The position numbers were made by a program, and so were the translations under genes. A stretch of DNA of 64,000 bases from Acidithiobacillus sp. YTS05. Lineage in GTDB: Bacteria; Pseudomonadota; Gammaproteobacteria; Acidithiobacillales; Acidithiobacillaceae. A model generated the notes under the pieces. That model was not told the DNA's origin and ran no database searches. It saw only the letters and a program-made list of their open reading frames with translations. The DNA lies in contig NZ_CP094359.1 in assembly GCF_024396695.1 (NCBI RefSeq), positions 682,001-746,000 on the forward strand. Reading direction: 5' to 3'. Numbering within the stretch: the first letter of the stretch is position 1; every line of letters starts with the position of its first letter. This document shows, one piece after another, positions 8,525 through 15,705 of the stretch.

Positions 8525-9418
8525 ATGGAAGCAGAGCAGCCGACAGTATTAATTACGGGACTGCACGGCTTCACCGGATGCTATCTGGCGGAGCGCTTGC
8601 GAGCGCGGGGTGCGCGGGTCGTTGGGCTGGTGCAGCCGGGTACGACCGGGGAAGTTTCCTGCGACTTGACGGACGCCCAAGCCGTGCGCACCGCCGTCCA
8701 TGCCCTGCAGCCCACGCATGTGGCGCACCTCGCGGCATTTTCCTTTGTGGGTCACGAGGATGTGCGGGGCATCTATGACGTCAATCTGCTGGGTACGCTG
8801 GATCTCCTTGAAGCCCTATCTACACTGCCAACACCACCGCAACGGATACTCCTGGCGGGTTCGGCCAACATCTACGGTACGCCCAACATCGAGGTGATTG
8901 ACGAATCCATCTGCCCGGCGCCGGTCAATCATTACGCCATCAGCAAACTGGGCATGGAGCTGATGGCGCGTAACTATGCCAGCCGCTTGCCCTTGGTCAT
9001 TACCCGGCCATTCAACTATTCCGGGAGGGGACAGAGTGAGCGCTTTCTGATACCCAAAATCGTCAGCCACGCCCTGCGTAAAGCACGCATCATCGAACTG
9101 GGGAACCTGGACGTGAGCCGCGACTTCTCCGACGTGCGCGATGTGGCCGCCATCTACACGGCGCTGTTGCTCGACGCGCCCGACGCAGTGGGAAAGACCT
9201 TCAATATCTGTTCTGGGCAGGCGTACTCCCTGCGCGAGATATTGCAGATGGTGGAGGAGATCAGCGGGCATTCCATGGAGGTACGGGTCAACCCGGACTT
9301 TGTGCGCTCCAACGAAGTGCCCCGTCTGCTGGGATCCAATGCGTTGCTGCGCCAACATACGGGACTGGCACCGCAAATTCCCCTGCGGGACACCCTGCGC
9401 TGGATGCTGACTGTATAG
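8525..9418 (+). CDS. rmd: GDP-4-keto-6-deoxymannose reductase (GDP-rhamnose or related 6-deoxyhexose)
   Basis: The 297-aa SDR-type protein has the dinucleotide-binding loop ITGLHGFTGCYLAERL, the SANIYG segment and the catalytic YAISK near residue 135. Placed right behind gmd, it most likely reduces GDP-4-keto-6-deoxymannose to GDP-D-rhamnose. A GDP-fucose or 6-deoxytalose route is possible but the sequence looks more like RMD than fucose synthase. I chose the ATG at 8525 with GGGGGT upstream; an earlier TTG would overlap gmd by four bases. Together manC, gmd and rmd give a complete route to an activated 6-deoxyhexose. Confidence 0.8.
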   Translation: MEAEQPTVLITGLHGFTGCYLAERLRARGARVVGLVQPGTTGEVSCDLTDAQAVRTAVHALQPTHVAHLAAFSFVGHEDVRGIYDVNLLGTLDLLEALSTLPTPPQRILLAGSANIYGTPNIEVIDESICPAPVNHYAISKLGMELMARNYASRLPLVITRPFNYSGRGQSERFLIPKIVSHALRKARIIELGNLDVSRDFSDVRDVAAIYTALLLDAPDAVGKTFNICSGQAYSLREILQMVEEISGHSMEVRVNPDFVRSNEVPRLLGSNALLRQHTGLAPQIPLRDTLRWMLTV

Positions 9419-9521
9419 TAAACAATCCGACCACATCCTTTCAGCTGGCAGTAAATGACTTGTGGCTGGCCTCGGATACGATAGAGATCCGATGAATCCT
9501 TACTGATTCGGAGGGGCATGG

Positions 9522-10265
9522 ATGGGCCGGGAAGCGATTTTCATTCATTCACTGTGGCGCTCGGGAAGTACGTGGCTTTTTGAGCGCTTTCGTCGTGCCG
9601 AAGATTGCTACTGATGTTATCAGGAGCCCTTCCATGAGGCGCTGGTACAGTTGAACGGTGACCCTGATGCTCTGCTCGGTTTTGCCGACGAAACGGCCCG
9701 CTCCCTGCGCCATCCAGCTCTGAGCCGCCCATACTTTTGGGAATTCCATGCTCTGCGGGACGCTCTGCACGGTAAGTTCGCGCCCTGCATGAGTTATGCG
9801 TCTTTCTTCGACCCAAGCATTTGTCCAGGCTTGCAGGATTACGTGCAGACCTTGATCGATGCCGCACCCGCAACACCCGTATTGCAATGCTGCCGCTCCT
9901 TTGGGCGGGTGGCCTATCTGCGGCAGACCCATGGCGGCGCGCATATCCACTTGTGGCGCGATGCCGTAAGCCAGTGGTTTTCGTATCAGATCAACGACTA
10001 CTTCGACATTGCGAGTCTACTGGTGTTGCAGGCCAACAATCCCCCCGAGATGTTCCTGCGCCTGCGGCAGGAGATCGCTTTGCCAGCCTTGGAGAGTGTG
10101 GACTTTGCGGCGGGGTACGAGCAAATGCGCCAGGTGTCGTTCGGCTGGGAGCAGCGCTATTTTGTGTACTATGCTCTCTGGGTATATAGCCTGATGTAAA
10201 ACCATCCCCTCTGCACAATCGACATCAATCTCGACCGCCTTGCGGAGTGGAGCAGAGAATCGTGA
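9522..10265 (+). pseudogene. Sulfotransferase-like gene with in-frame stops
   Basis: From the ATG at 9522 (GGAGGGG just upstream) the frame reads IFIHSLWRSGSTWLFERFRR, a PAPS-binding loop of sulfotransferase type. It is then cut by a TGA at 9612-9614. The same frame continues with CYQEPFHEAL and is open to a TAA at 10197-10199, after which it reads on (TIDINLDRLAEWS) to a TGA at 10263. The first stop sits where relatives, as I recall them, have an aromatic residue before CY-EPFHE, so a single TGG-to-TGA change would explain it. Two stops argue for a decayed gene rather than recoding. It may once have sulfated the surface polysaccharide. Confidence 0.6.
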
Positions 10266-10371
10266 AGCGTTTACAGAGCGGACATGGTCGGGCAACCGGC
10301 TTCAACAAAGAAGAACGCCCCTCAGCGAGCGGTTACGGCCAGCTATCTTTGCACCTGGCCAGTTACAGGTA

Positions 10372-10387
10372 TATTCTGGCCAGAATA
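10372..10387. promoter_or_regulatory. 16-bp perfect palindrome upstream of the Phd/VapC pair (candidate operator)
   Basis: TATTCTGGCCAGAATA is a perfect palindrome ending 20 bp before the antitoxin start codon at 10408. Phd/YefM antitoxins bind palindromes of about this length in their own promoters, so this is the likely autoregulatory site. Confidence 0.6.
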
Positions 10388-10407
10388 GCGTTGTGAGCGG
10401 GGTGACC

Positions 10408-10659
10408 ATGCAAGTCAATATCCTGGAATCCAAAAATCAGTTGTCGCAGCTTGTTCGCCGTGCTCAGCAGGGCGAGGAAGTCATCATTGCGCATCGGGGT
10501 GTACCTGTGGTGAAGCTGGTACCGGTTGCTGCTGTGCCTGCTGAGGTGAGGCGCAACGTGCTGGCTTGGTTGCAACACAATCCGCTGCCCACTTCGCTGC
10601 GGCGCTCGGCGCAAGAGTTGGATAGTGCCATCGAACAGGAGCGCCAAGGTTGGGATTGA
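10408..10659 (+). CDS. Phd/YefM-family antitoxin
   Basis: The 83-aa protein has the full Phd N-terminal fold signature: MQVNILESKNQLSQLVRRAQ, then GEEVIIAHRGVPVVKLVPV. The C-terminal tail would neutralise the toxin. The frame is open upstream, but the ATG at 10408 matches the family start and follows the palindrome at 10372-10387. Its 3' end overlaps the PIN-domain toxin gene by 10 bp, the usual tight coupling. It probably forms a complex with the toxin and represses the operon. Confidence 0.85.
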   Translation: MQVNILESKNQLSQLVRRAQQGEEVIIAHRGVPVVKLVPVAAVPAEVRRNVLAWLQHNPLPTSLRRSAQELDSAIEQERQGWD

Positions 10660-11084
10660 TCTACCTCGACACCTGCTTGCTCATTTACGCCTTTGAGGAT
10701 CACCCGATCTGGGGTACACCCGTGCGCGAGGCCCTGGCGCGGGAACCTGGCGATCGCTATGCCATTTCTCCACTAGTGAAGTTGGAATGCCTGGTTGCGC
10801 CCATGCGCACGGGAAATGTGGCTCTGCAACGCTACTACGAGGAAGGTTTTGGCCAGTTTGCGTTGCTGCCCATGTCCGATGATGTCTTTGTGCAGGCCGC
10901 TACGCTGCGTGCCCGCTTTGGCCTGAAGACGCCGGATGCCCTGCATTTGGCGACTGCGCTAGCGCACCGCTGTGATGCCCTGTGGACAGCTGATATGCGT
11001 TTGCAAGACGCAGCGCATGGCTTGGCGGTGAATATCCTGGCCGCAGACGCCTCGAGTGGCGTTGCACGTCCGGGAGGGCGGTGA
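10650..11084 (+). CDS. vapC: VapC-like PIN-domain ribonuclease toxin
   Basis: This 144-aa PIN-domain protein has the acidic active-site set: D7 in IYLDTCLLIYA, E46 in VKLECLV, D96 in TPDALHLATAL and D115 in WTADMRL. VapC toxins cleave RNA, often tRNA, when released from their antitoxin. The start is a TTG at 10650 inside the antitoxin gene. The last ten or so residues (ASSGVARPGGR) look unlike a normal VapC end and coincide in another frame with an AbrB-type antitoxin fragment, so the tail was probably acquired when two toxin-antitoxin loci were joined. Confidence 0.85.
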   Translation: MGLIYLDTCLLIYAFEDHPIWGTPVREALAREPGDRYAISPLVKLECLVAPMRTGNVALQRYYEEGFGQFALLPMSDDVFVQAATLRARFGLKTPDALHLATALAHRCDALWTADMRLQDAAHGLAVNILAADASSGVARPGGR

Positions 11085-11154
11085 GATTGCCTATCATATC
11101 GAGGTCGGTCGGGTGATCTTGACGAATTGGTTGACGCAGCCCCAGTTGCAATAA
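11056..11154 (+). pseudogene. Fragment of an AbrB/SpoVT-type antitoxin
   Basis: In the frame from 11056 to the TAA at 11152-11154 the sequence reads VALHVREGGEIAYHIEVGRV, close to the second half of the AbrB-family swapped-hairpin domain (typically LHVREGDRIAY-IEDGRVIL). The first half of the domain is absent; the upstream DNA is the vapC 3' end in a different frame. I infer a recombination scar between two toxin-antitoxin modules. It is short, so support is moderate. Confidence 0.4.
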
Positions 11155-11158
11155 CGCT

Positions 11159-12817
11159 TCAATCGATGGTGCCGGATGCTTCTGCCTGCCAGCTGACGAT
11201 GCGCCGCTCTTGGCGCGAGAACTCCACACCAACCTCGATGACCTGATCGATGCCCGGCGCGCCGCGGTATTTGGCGGCGTAGTCCCTGGCCTGGAGCTGG
11301 ATCAGGGCGCTGTTGCTGCCCGTACTGGCTTCGTCGGTGTCATCGACCACCTTGAACTCGAAGGCCCAGATGATGTTTTCGACGCGTGCTACCAAATCGC
11401 AGCGCCCCTCGCTGGTTGCCGCCTCGGCGGTCATTTCGAGGCCGAGGGCGGCCAGATGGCTGTAAAAAATGCTTGCCCAATATCCTTCGTAATTCGCGAT
11501 GGGGTTGCGCCGGTGCCAGTCGTGTGGAATCCCAGCAAATAAACGATCGAAGTGGGCCTTGAGCAGATCCGGATCGGCGGTGCTCAGGCAGTCATAGAGG
11601 GCGCCGGTGAGATCGTTGGCCAGGCGGGTGTCGGGATACCAGCCCAACAGGATGGCCTCGTTGAGGGCCTGGCGAACTTCGATGTTGGGCACGGTGAGAT
11701 GGTAGTCTGTGCGGTTTCCCCGACGCCGTACACTGCGGATGGTCAGATATCCGGTCTGCCAGAGCATGGCCTCGGGCTCGATGCCATCGACGTCGAAGGA
11801 GGACAGTAGCTGCTCGCTGGCGTAGAGCCCTTCGAGCCTGGGCGTGAAGAAGTCTCGGGCTTTGAGCCAGTTGACCAGGAAGGTGGGGGTGCCGGTTTCG
11901 AACCAGTGGGCGCGGAACTCGCGCAACCGCAGCAGCAGAAGAACATCAAAGGGATTGTAAACGGACTCTGCGCCCCAGGCGTAGCCATTGTACCAGCGCT
12001 GCACTTCCGCGCGGTCCAGAGGCCGGCCGGCCTCGGCGGCAGCGGTAAACTCTGGTGCGAAGACGCTATCCAGATCCGCCTCGGTATAGCCGCAGATACT
12101 GCTGAAGGCTGGGTCCAGCGTCAGATCGTAGAGGTTGTTGAGCCCGGAAAAGATGGAAACCTTGCTGAACTTGGACACCCCGGTGAGGAAGACGAAGCGC
12201 AGGTCGGCGTCGCGGCCCTTGAGGACGCTGTAGAGGTTGCCCAGGCCCTCGCGCATGGCACGGGCGATTTCGGGTTCGGTGAGGTTGTCGAGGATGGGCT
12301 TGTCGTATTCATCCACCAGCACCACGGTGCGTTGGCCATAGTGGGCGGCGGCATCACTGATGAGCTCGGCAAAGCTGCCGGCGATGTCTTCGGGATCGAT
12401 CAGGGCAATGCCCAGTCGTTCGGCATTCTCCCGCAGTTGTCGGCGGATGCTGCGTTCGAGTTGCTCCCGCCGCTCCAGTCTGCCCTCGGCAAAGGAGAGG
12501 CGAATGACGGGATGGCGCTTGTCCCAGTCCCAATGATCGGCCAGGTACAGGCGCGAGCGATCGGCGGCCTTGGGCTCGGCGCCGAGGGCAATTGCTGTCT
12601 CGCCACCCGCAAAGAGTACCTGATTGCCGGCAAAGGCCTCGGCCAGGGTATCGAGAAAGAGTGACTTGCCGAAGCGGCGCGGGCGAGAAAGGAAAAATGC
12701 CTTGCCACCCTCGGCCAGTTTCGCAATCAAGGGGGTTTTGTCGACGTAATAGCAGCCTTCGTCCCGGACCTGACGAAAGGTCTGGATGCCAATGGGCAAC
12801 TGGCGGCGAGTGCTCAT
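11159..12817 (-). CDS. AAA-ATPase-like protein with C-terminal PD-(D/E)XK nuclease-type domain
   Basis: The 552-aa protein begins LPIGIQTFRQVRDEGCYYVDKT and has a P-loop in SRPRRFGKSLFLD (about residue 50) and an acidic Walker B-like segment VLVDEYDKPIL. This matches the AAA-ATPase_like (PF09820) N-terminal domain. Near the C-terminus, GRCDLVARVENIIWAFEFKV gives the D...E-x-K pattern of a PD-(D/E)XK nuclease fold. Proteins of this pair occur in many copies in some bacteria; their function is not established, with defence or mobile-element roles often suspected. I chose the ATG at 12817, which restores the conserved N-terminus; a longer frame would run antisense through the stress-protein gene. 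Confidence 0.75.
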   Translation of the reverse strand: MSTRRQLPIGIQTFRQVRDEGCYYVDKTPLIAKLAEGGKAFFLSRPRRFGKSLFLDTLAEAFAGNQVLFAGGETAIALGAEPKAADRSRLYLADHWDWDKRHPVIRLSFAEGRLERREQLERSIRRQLRENAERLGIALIDPEDIAGSFAELISDAAAHYGQRTVVLVDEYDKPILDNLTEPEIARAMREGLGNLYSVLKGRDADLRFVFLTGVSKFSKVSIFSGLNNLYDLTLDPAFSSICGYTEADLDSVFAPEFTAAAEAGRPLDRAEVQRWYNGYAWGAESVYNPFDVLLLLRLREFRAHWFETGTPTFLVNWLKARDFFTPRLEGLYASEQLLSSFDVDGIEPEAMLWQTGYLTIRSVRRRGNRTDYHLTVPNIEVRQALNEAILLGWYPDTRLANDLTGALYDCLSTADPDLLKAHFDRLFAGIPHDWHRRNPIANYEGYWASIFYSHLAALGLEMTAEAATSEGRCDLVARVENIIWAFEFKVVDDTDEASTGSNSALIQLQARDYAAKYRGAPGIDQVIEVGVEFSRQERRIVSWQAEASGTID

Positions 12818-12903
12818 GTGCGGAAGACTCCGGAGCCTGATGAGAATACTCCTGATTCTGCAAGAAGTTTTGCGCAGAGGGAAGGGCAGGATGAGGCTCA
12901 AGG

Positions 12904-12933
12904 TCGACAGTTGCTCCAAGGTTTCGGTATGAT
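12904..12933 (+). promoter_or_regulatory. Candidate sigma-70 promoter of the universal stress protein gene
   Basis: TCGACA (12904-12909) and TATGAT (12928-12933) each match the -35 and -10 consensus at five of six bases with an 18-bp spacer. The start codon follows 31 bp after the -10 box, with a G-rich ribosome-binding site between. Confidence 0.5.
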
Positions 12934-12964
12934 CCGACGCAAAATCTTTCGGTGGGGGGCACAG

Positions 12965-13504
12965 ATGGCAGAACATTTGATACTGGCGGCCGTAGATGGC
13001 TCGGAAAATGCTCTGGTGGCAGCGGGCGCGGCGGCGCGCTTTGCGAGCCTGCTTTCTGGACACTTGGGACTGGTGACAGTCCTGCAGGTGCCGCGTTCGC
13101 CAATGGGCTTTGGCAGTGGCGTGTTTTCCGGGGGGCTTCGCGATCGCTTGCTGGACGAGGCGCGCGCCGAGGCCGAAAAGAATCTGCAGGGCGTTGCGGA
13201 ACGAATTCATGATGCCTGTGGGCTGGGGATGCCGGAATATTTCATTGCGGTTGGTGCCCCCGAAGTCGAGATCCCGAAAATTGTCGCAGCTAACGAGGGC
13301 GTGATCATGGTAGTTGTCGGTCGCCAGGGCTTCGGCACCGAGGGCAAGCCGCGTGGGCTCCCGCATGCCTTGGGAAATCTTGGCGCCAAGCTCAGTCTGA
13401 GTCTGAAGGTGCCGGTGCTCACGGTGCCCGCCGACGCTCTGGAGGGACAGATCTGCCCTGGCATCGAGAAACTCCGATCTGAAGTACGCGACGAGGAGGC
13501 CTGA
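12965..13504 (+). CDS. Universal stress protein (UspA) family
   Basis: This 179-aa single-domain Usp protein opens with LILAAVDGSENALVAAGAAA, the Usp beta1-alpha1 signature. It also has the segment VVVGRQGFG where ATP-binding members have the glycine-rich loop, although the loop here is extended and diverges from G-2X-G-9X-G(S/T). It is a cytoplasmic stress-response protein of unknown specific role. A good promoter lies upstream and GGTGGGGGG precedes the ATG at 12965. It ends two bases before the tauE-like gene, so stress regulation and sulfite export may share a transcript. Confidence 0.85.
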   Translation: MAEHLILAAVDGSENALVAAGAAARFASLLSGHLGLVTVLQVPRSPMGFGSGVFSGGLRDRLLDEARAEAEKNLQGVAERIHDACGLGMPEYFIAVGAPEVEIPKIVAANEGVIMVVVGRQGFGTEGKPRGLPHALGNLGAKLSLSLKVPVLTVPADALEGQICPGIEKLRSEVRDEEA

Positions 13505-13506
13505 AC

Positions 13507-14415
13507 GTGGATCTCTACCTGCCCATTGCCCACATGGATATCAACATCGCCATGATCGTGGGTTTTGGCCTGATTGTTGGCTTCCTCTCTGGACTCACGG
13601 GTGTGGGCGGTGGATTTCTCATTACCCCATTACTGATCTTTGTTGGCGTGCCGCCACTGATCGCGGTGGGTACTGGCGCGGCACAAATCGTTGGTGCCTC
13701 GGCGGTGGGTAGCTATGCCCACTGGCGTTTGGGAAATGTCGATATGCGCATGGCCATCGTCCTGCTGATTGGGAGTTGGACGGGTGGTTTGCTGGGAGTG
13801 CATGTCGCAAAAATTCTCGAACAGAGCGGACATTTTGGACTGGTCGTTTCCTTCCTCTACGTGGGACTCCTGGGCTTCATCGGTATTTCGATGTTGATCG
13901 AGGCGCTGATGGCCGTGCGCGGCCAGAAAAAGAGCAAGCCGGTGCAGGAGAAGAAAACATCCTGGGTGGATCGCCTGCCATGGCAGATGGATTTTCCCGT
14001 CTCCGGTTTGCGGACGACGATTCTGTTGCCCTTGGGCATGGGAATTGCCGTGGGAGTGCTCACAGCGCTGATGGGTGTGGGCGGTGGTTTTGTCATGGTC
14101 CCGATCATGTTGTACGTGCTCAAGATGCCGACCAAGGTAGTGGTCGGTACGTCCTTGTTCCAGCTGCTCTTCACCACTGCAGAGGTTGGGATCTTGCAAG
14201 CCGGCATGAATCATGCGGTTGACCCCTATCTTGCGTTGGCGCTGGTCATTGGCTCGATTTTCGGTACCCAGTTCGGCGCCCGCCTGGGTGCGCGTATGCC
14301 GGGCGAGCAGCTTCGTCTCGTCCTTGCCCTGGTGGTGGTGGCTGTGGCGGTAAAGATGGGCCTGGGTCTGGTCATCCCGCCAGAGCATGTCTTCCAGGTC
14401 ACGCAGGTGCTCTGA
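13507..14415 (+). CDS. TauE/SafE-family sulfite/sulfonate exporter
   Basis: The 302-aa membrane protein has about eight helices in two related halves, each carrying the family motif: SGLTGVGGGFLITPLL in the first and ALMGVGGGFVMVPIM in the second. TauE/SafE proteins export sulfite, sulfoacetate or other small organosulfur anions across the inner membrane. In a sulfur oxidiser, removal of toxic sulfite is the likely task. The start is a GTG at 13507 with GAGGAGG upstream. It is coupled by a one-base overlap to the next gene, a frequent partner of TauE homologues. Confidence 0.85.
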   Translation: MDLYLPIAHMDINIAMIVGFGLIVGFLSGLTGVGGGFLITPLLIFVGVPPLIAVGTGAAQIVGASAVGSYAHWRLGNVDMRMAIVLLIGSWTGGLLGVHVAKILEQSGHFGLVVSFLYVGLLGFIGISMLIEALMAVRGQKKSKPVQEKKTSWVDRLPWQMDFPVSGLRTTILLPLGMGIAVGVLTALMGVGGGFVMVPIMLYVLKMPTKVVVGTSLFQLLFTTAEVGILQAGMNHAVDPYLALALVIGSIFGTQFGARLGARMPGEQLRLVLALVVVAVAVKMGLGLVIPPEHVFQVTQVL

Positions 14416-15185
14416 TGCAGAAAAAGGTCTTACAGATTTGTTTGCTTGCCTGCGCATTGCTGCTGCCGGCAATGGTACCAATGGCCGCCCAGGCATCCGT
14501 GCAGGCGCCCAATGTGGTATTGGGCACGGGTACGGACAAGGTGGATGTGACCAGTCGCTTTCGTGGTCGCGATATCCTGGTGTTCGGCGCACTTTCCCAT
14601 TCTGGTGAGGTGATTGTGGTACTGCGCTCTCCCGACAGTGCGGTCGCCGTCACCCGCAAGACGCAGATGGGACCCATCTGGATAACCGGGAAGAAGGTGA
14701 CCGTAAGTCAGTTTCCGGGAGTCTTGCTCATCAACTCCTCGGCGTCGTTGGACAAAATTCTTCCCGCCGCCGGGCGGAACGCATTGGGACTCGATCCGCG
14801 CGGGATTCTGGAAAAGGCAAAGTACGAACCAGAACTGCGCGATAAAGCGGCCTGGGAGTCCGCGGTCATCGCCGCCAAGGAGCGGCAAGGAACGTATCAG
14901 GTACGTTCAGAAAGCGTGACGATTCAGGATGGTCGCTTGTTCTCTACACACCTGCATCTGCCCGCTTCGCTGCCCTTGGGAACCTACGAACTGGGTGTTT
15001 ACCTGGTCAATCACGGAAAGATTCTGGCACAAAGTCAGCAAAAAATTGATGTGCAGCAGGTAGGGCTGGAAGAATGGATCGCCGATTACGCGGAACATCA
15101 GCCTTGGCTATATGGCGTTGTTCTGACTCTCTTTCTGGCATTTTTGGGCCTCGGCCTGGGAATTGTCATGCAGCGCAAAAGCTAA
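14415..15185 (+). CDS. TIGR02186-type membrane-anchored protein paired with TauE
   Basis: The 256-aa protein has a signal peptide (about residues 1-25), a periplasmic domain with VDVTSRFRGRDILVFGAL near its start, and one C-terminal membrane helix (about 232-252). This matches the TIGR02186 / Alph_Pro_TM family of unknown function, typically encoded next to TauE-like exporters. The ATG overlaps the tauE stop codon by one base. A periplasmic accessory role in sulfite or sulfonate export is inferred from this pairing only. Confidence 0.75.
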   Translation: MQKKVLQICLLACALLLPAMVPMAAQASVQAPNVVLGTGTDKVDVTSRFRGRDILVFGALSHSGEVIVVLRSPDSAVAVTRKTQMGPIWITGKKVTVSQFPGVLLINSSASLDKILPAAGRNALGLDPRGILEKAKYEPELRDKAAWESAVIAAKERQGTYQVRSESVTIQDGRLFSTHLHLPASLPLGTYELGVYLVNHGKILAQSQQKIDVQQVGLEEWIADYAEHQPWLYGVVLTLFLAFLGLGLGIVMQRKS

Positions 15186-15218
15186 AGACGTCGAAATCGC
15201 ATGATGATAGATGGCGAC

Positions 15219-15701
15219 TCATTCGTCGCCACCGGGGATGGGGCCGAGGCTGGGGCGAAGCTGCAGGCTGCGCACCTGCCAGTGAGACCGGTGCGCCGAT
15301 AACTGCGCGTTGAGCTGGATACGAATCTGCTCGGCGAGGCGCTCCTGCGCTGCAGAATCCGTTGGCAGTGCCGCCAGCTGCGGAAAGCGCAGAAAAATAT
15401 TGCCAATGATTTCCTGCTCCGCCGGACCGTTGAGAGAAGGAGGTGATTCTCCAGGTGGACCCTCCAGCTCTGCCAGGGGCCGGATCTGTAACGCCAGTTC
15501 CTGACCGTTGCGATGGACGGCGGAGCCGTAGCTGCCGAGGGCGACGGTCTGGATATGCAGATGCGCCGGTTTCGCGGTGCTGCTCTGCGGTGCTATTTTC
15601 TGGTTTTTTTGCGGTTGCCCTGTGAGGTAGAGAAACGCCCCCACGGCCAGAGCCGCAGCCACAATGCCAATACCCCATCCGCCTGCTTTCTTTTTTGCCA
15701 T
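15219..15701 (-). CDS. Membrane-anchored periplasmic protein of unknown function
   Basis: The 160-aa protein has a Lys-rich start, one N-terminal membrane helix (about residues 8-27) and a soluble domain predicted outside the cytoplasm. The overall plan (N-terminal helix, short linker, then a domain ending in RLAEQIRIQLNAQL) faintly recalls FliL-type proteins, but no flagellar genes are nearby and I do not assign it. It lies four bases after the ClC gene, at the end of the reverse-strand block, so it is probably cotranscribed with the anion transporters. Confidence 0.55.
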   Translation of the reverse strand: MAKKKAGGWGIGIVAAALAVGAFLYLTGQPQKNQKIAPQSSTAKPAHLHIQTVALGSYGSAVHRNGQELALQIRPLAELEGPPGESPPSLNGPAEQEIIGNIFLRFPQLAALPTDSAAQERLAEQIRIQLNAQLSAHRSHWQVRSLQLRPSLGPIPGGDE

Positions 15702-15705
15702 GTCT

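Noticed and set aside
9612..9614. In-frame TGA in the sulfotransferase-like gene as a selenocysteine codon
   Set aside because: No hairpin suitable as a selenocysteine insertion element follows within the next bases, no selenocysteine genes are in the window, and a second in-frame stop (TAA at 10197) shows decay.
12818..13366. N-terminal extension of the AAA-ATPase-like protein by 183 residues
   Set aside because: The extension lies antisense to the universal stress protein gene and its promoter; homology and a normal N-terminus begin at the ATG at 12817.
15219..15701. Calling the small anchored protein FliL
   Set aside because: Only the general plan (N-terminal helix plus a small domain) is similar; no flagellar genes are near and no FliL motif is clear.
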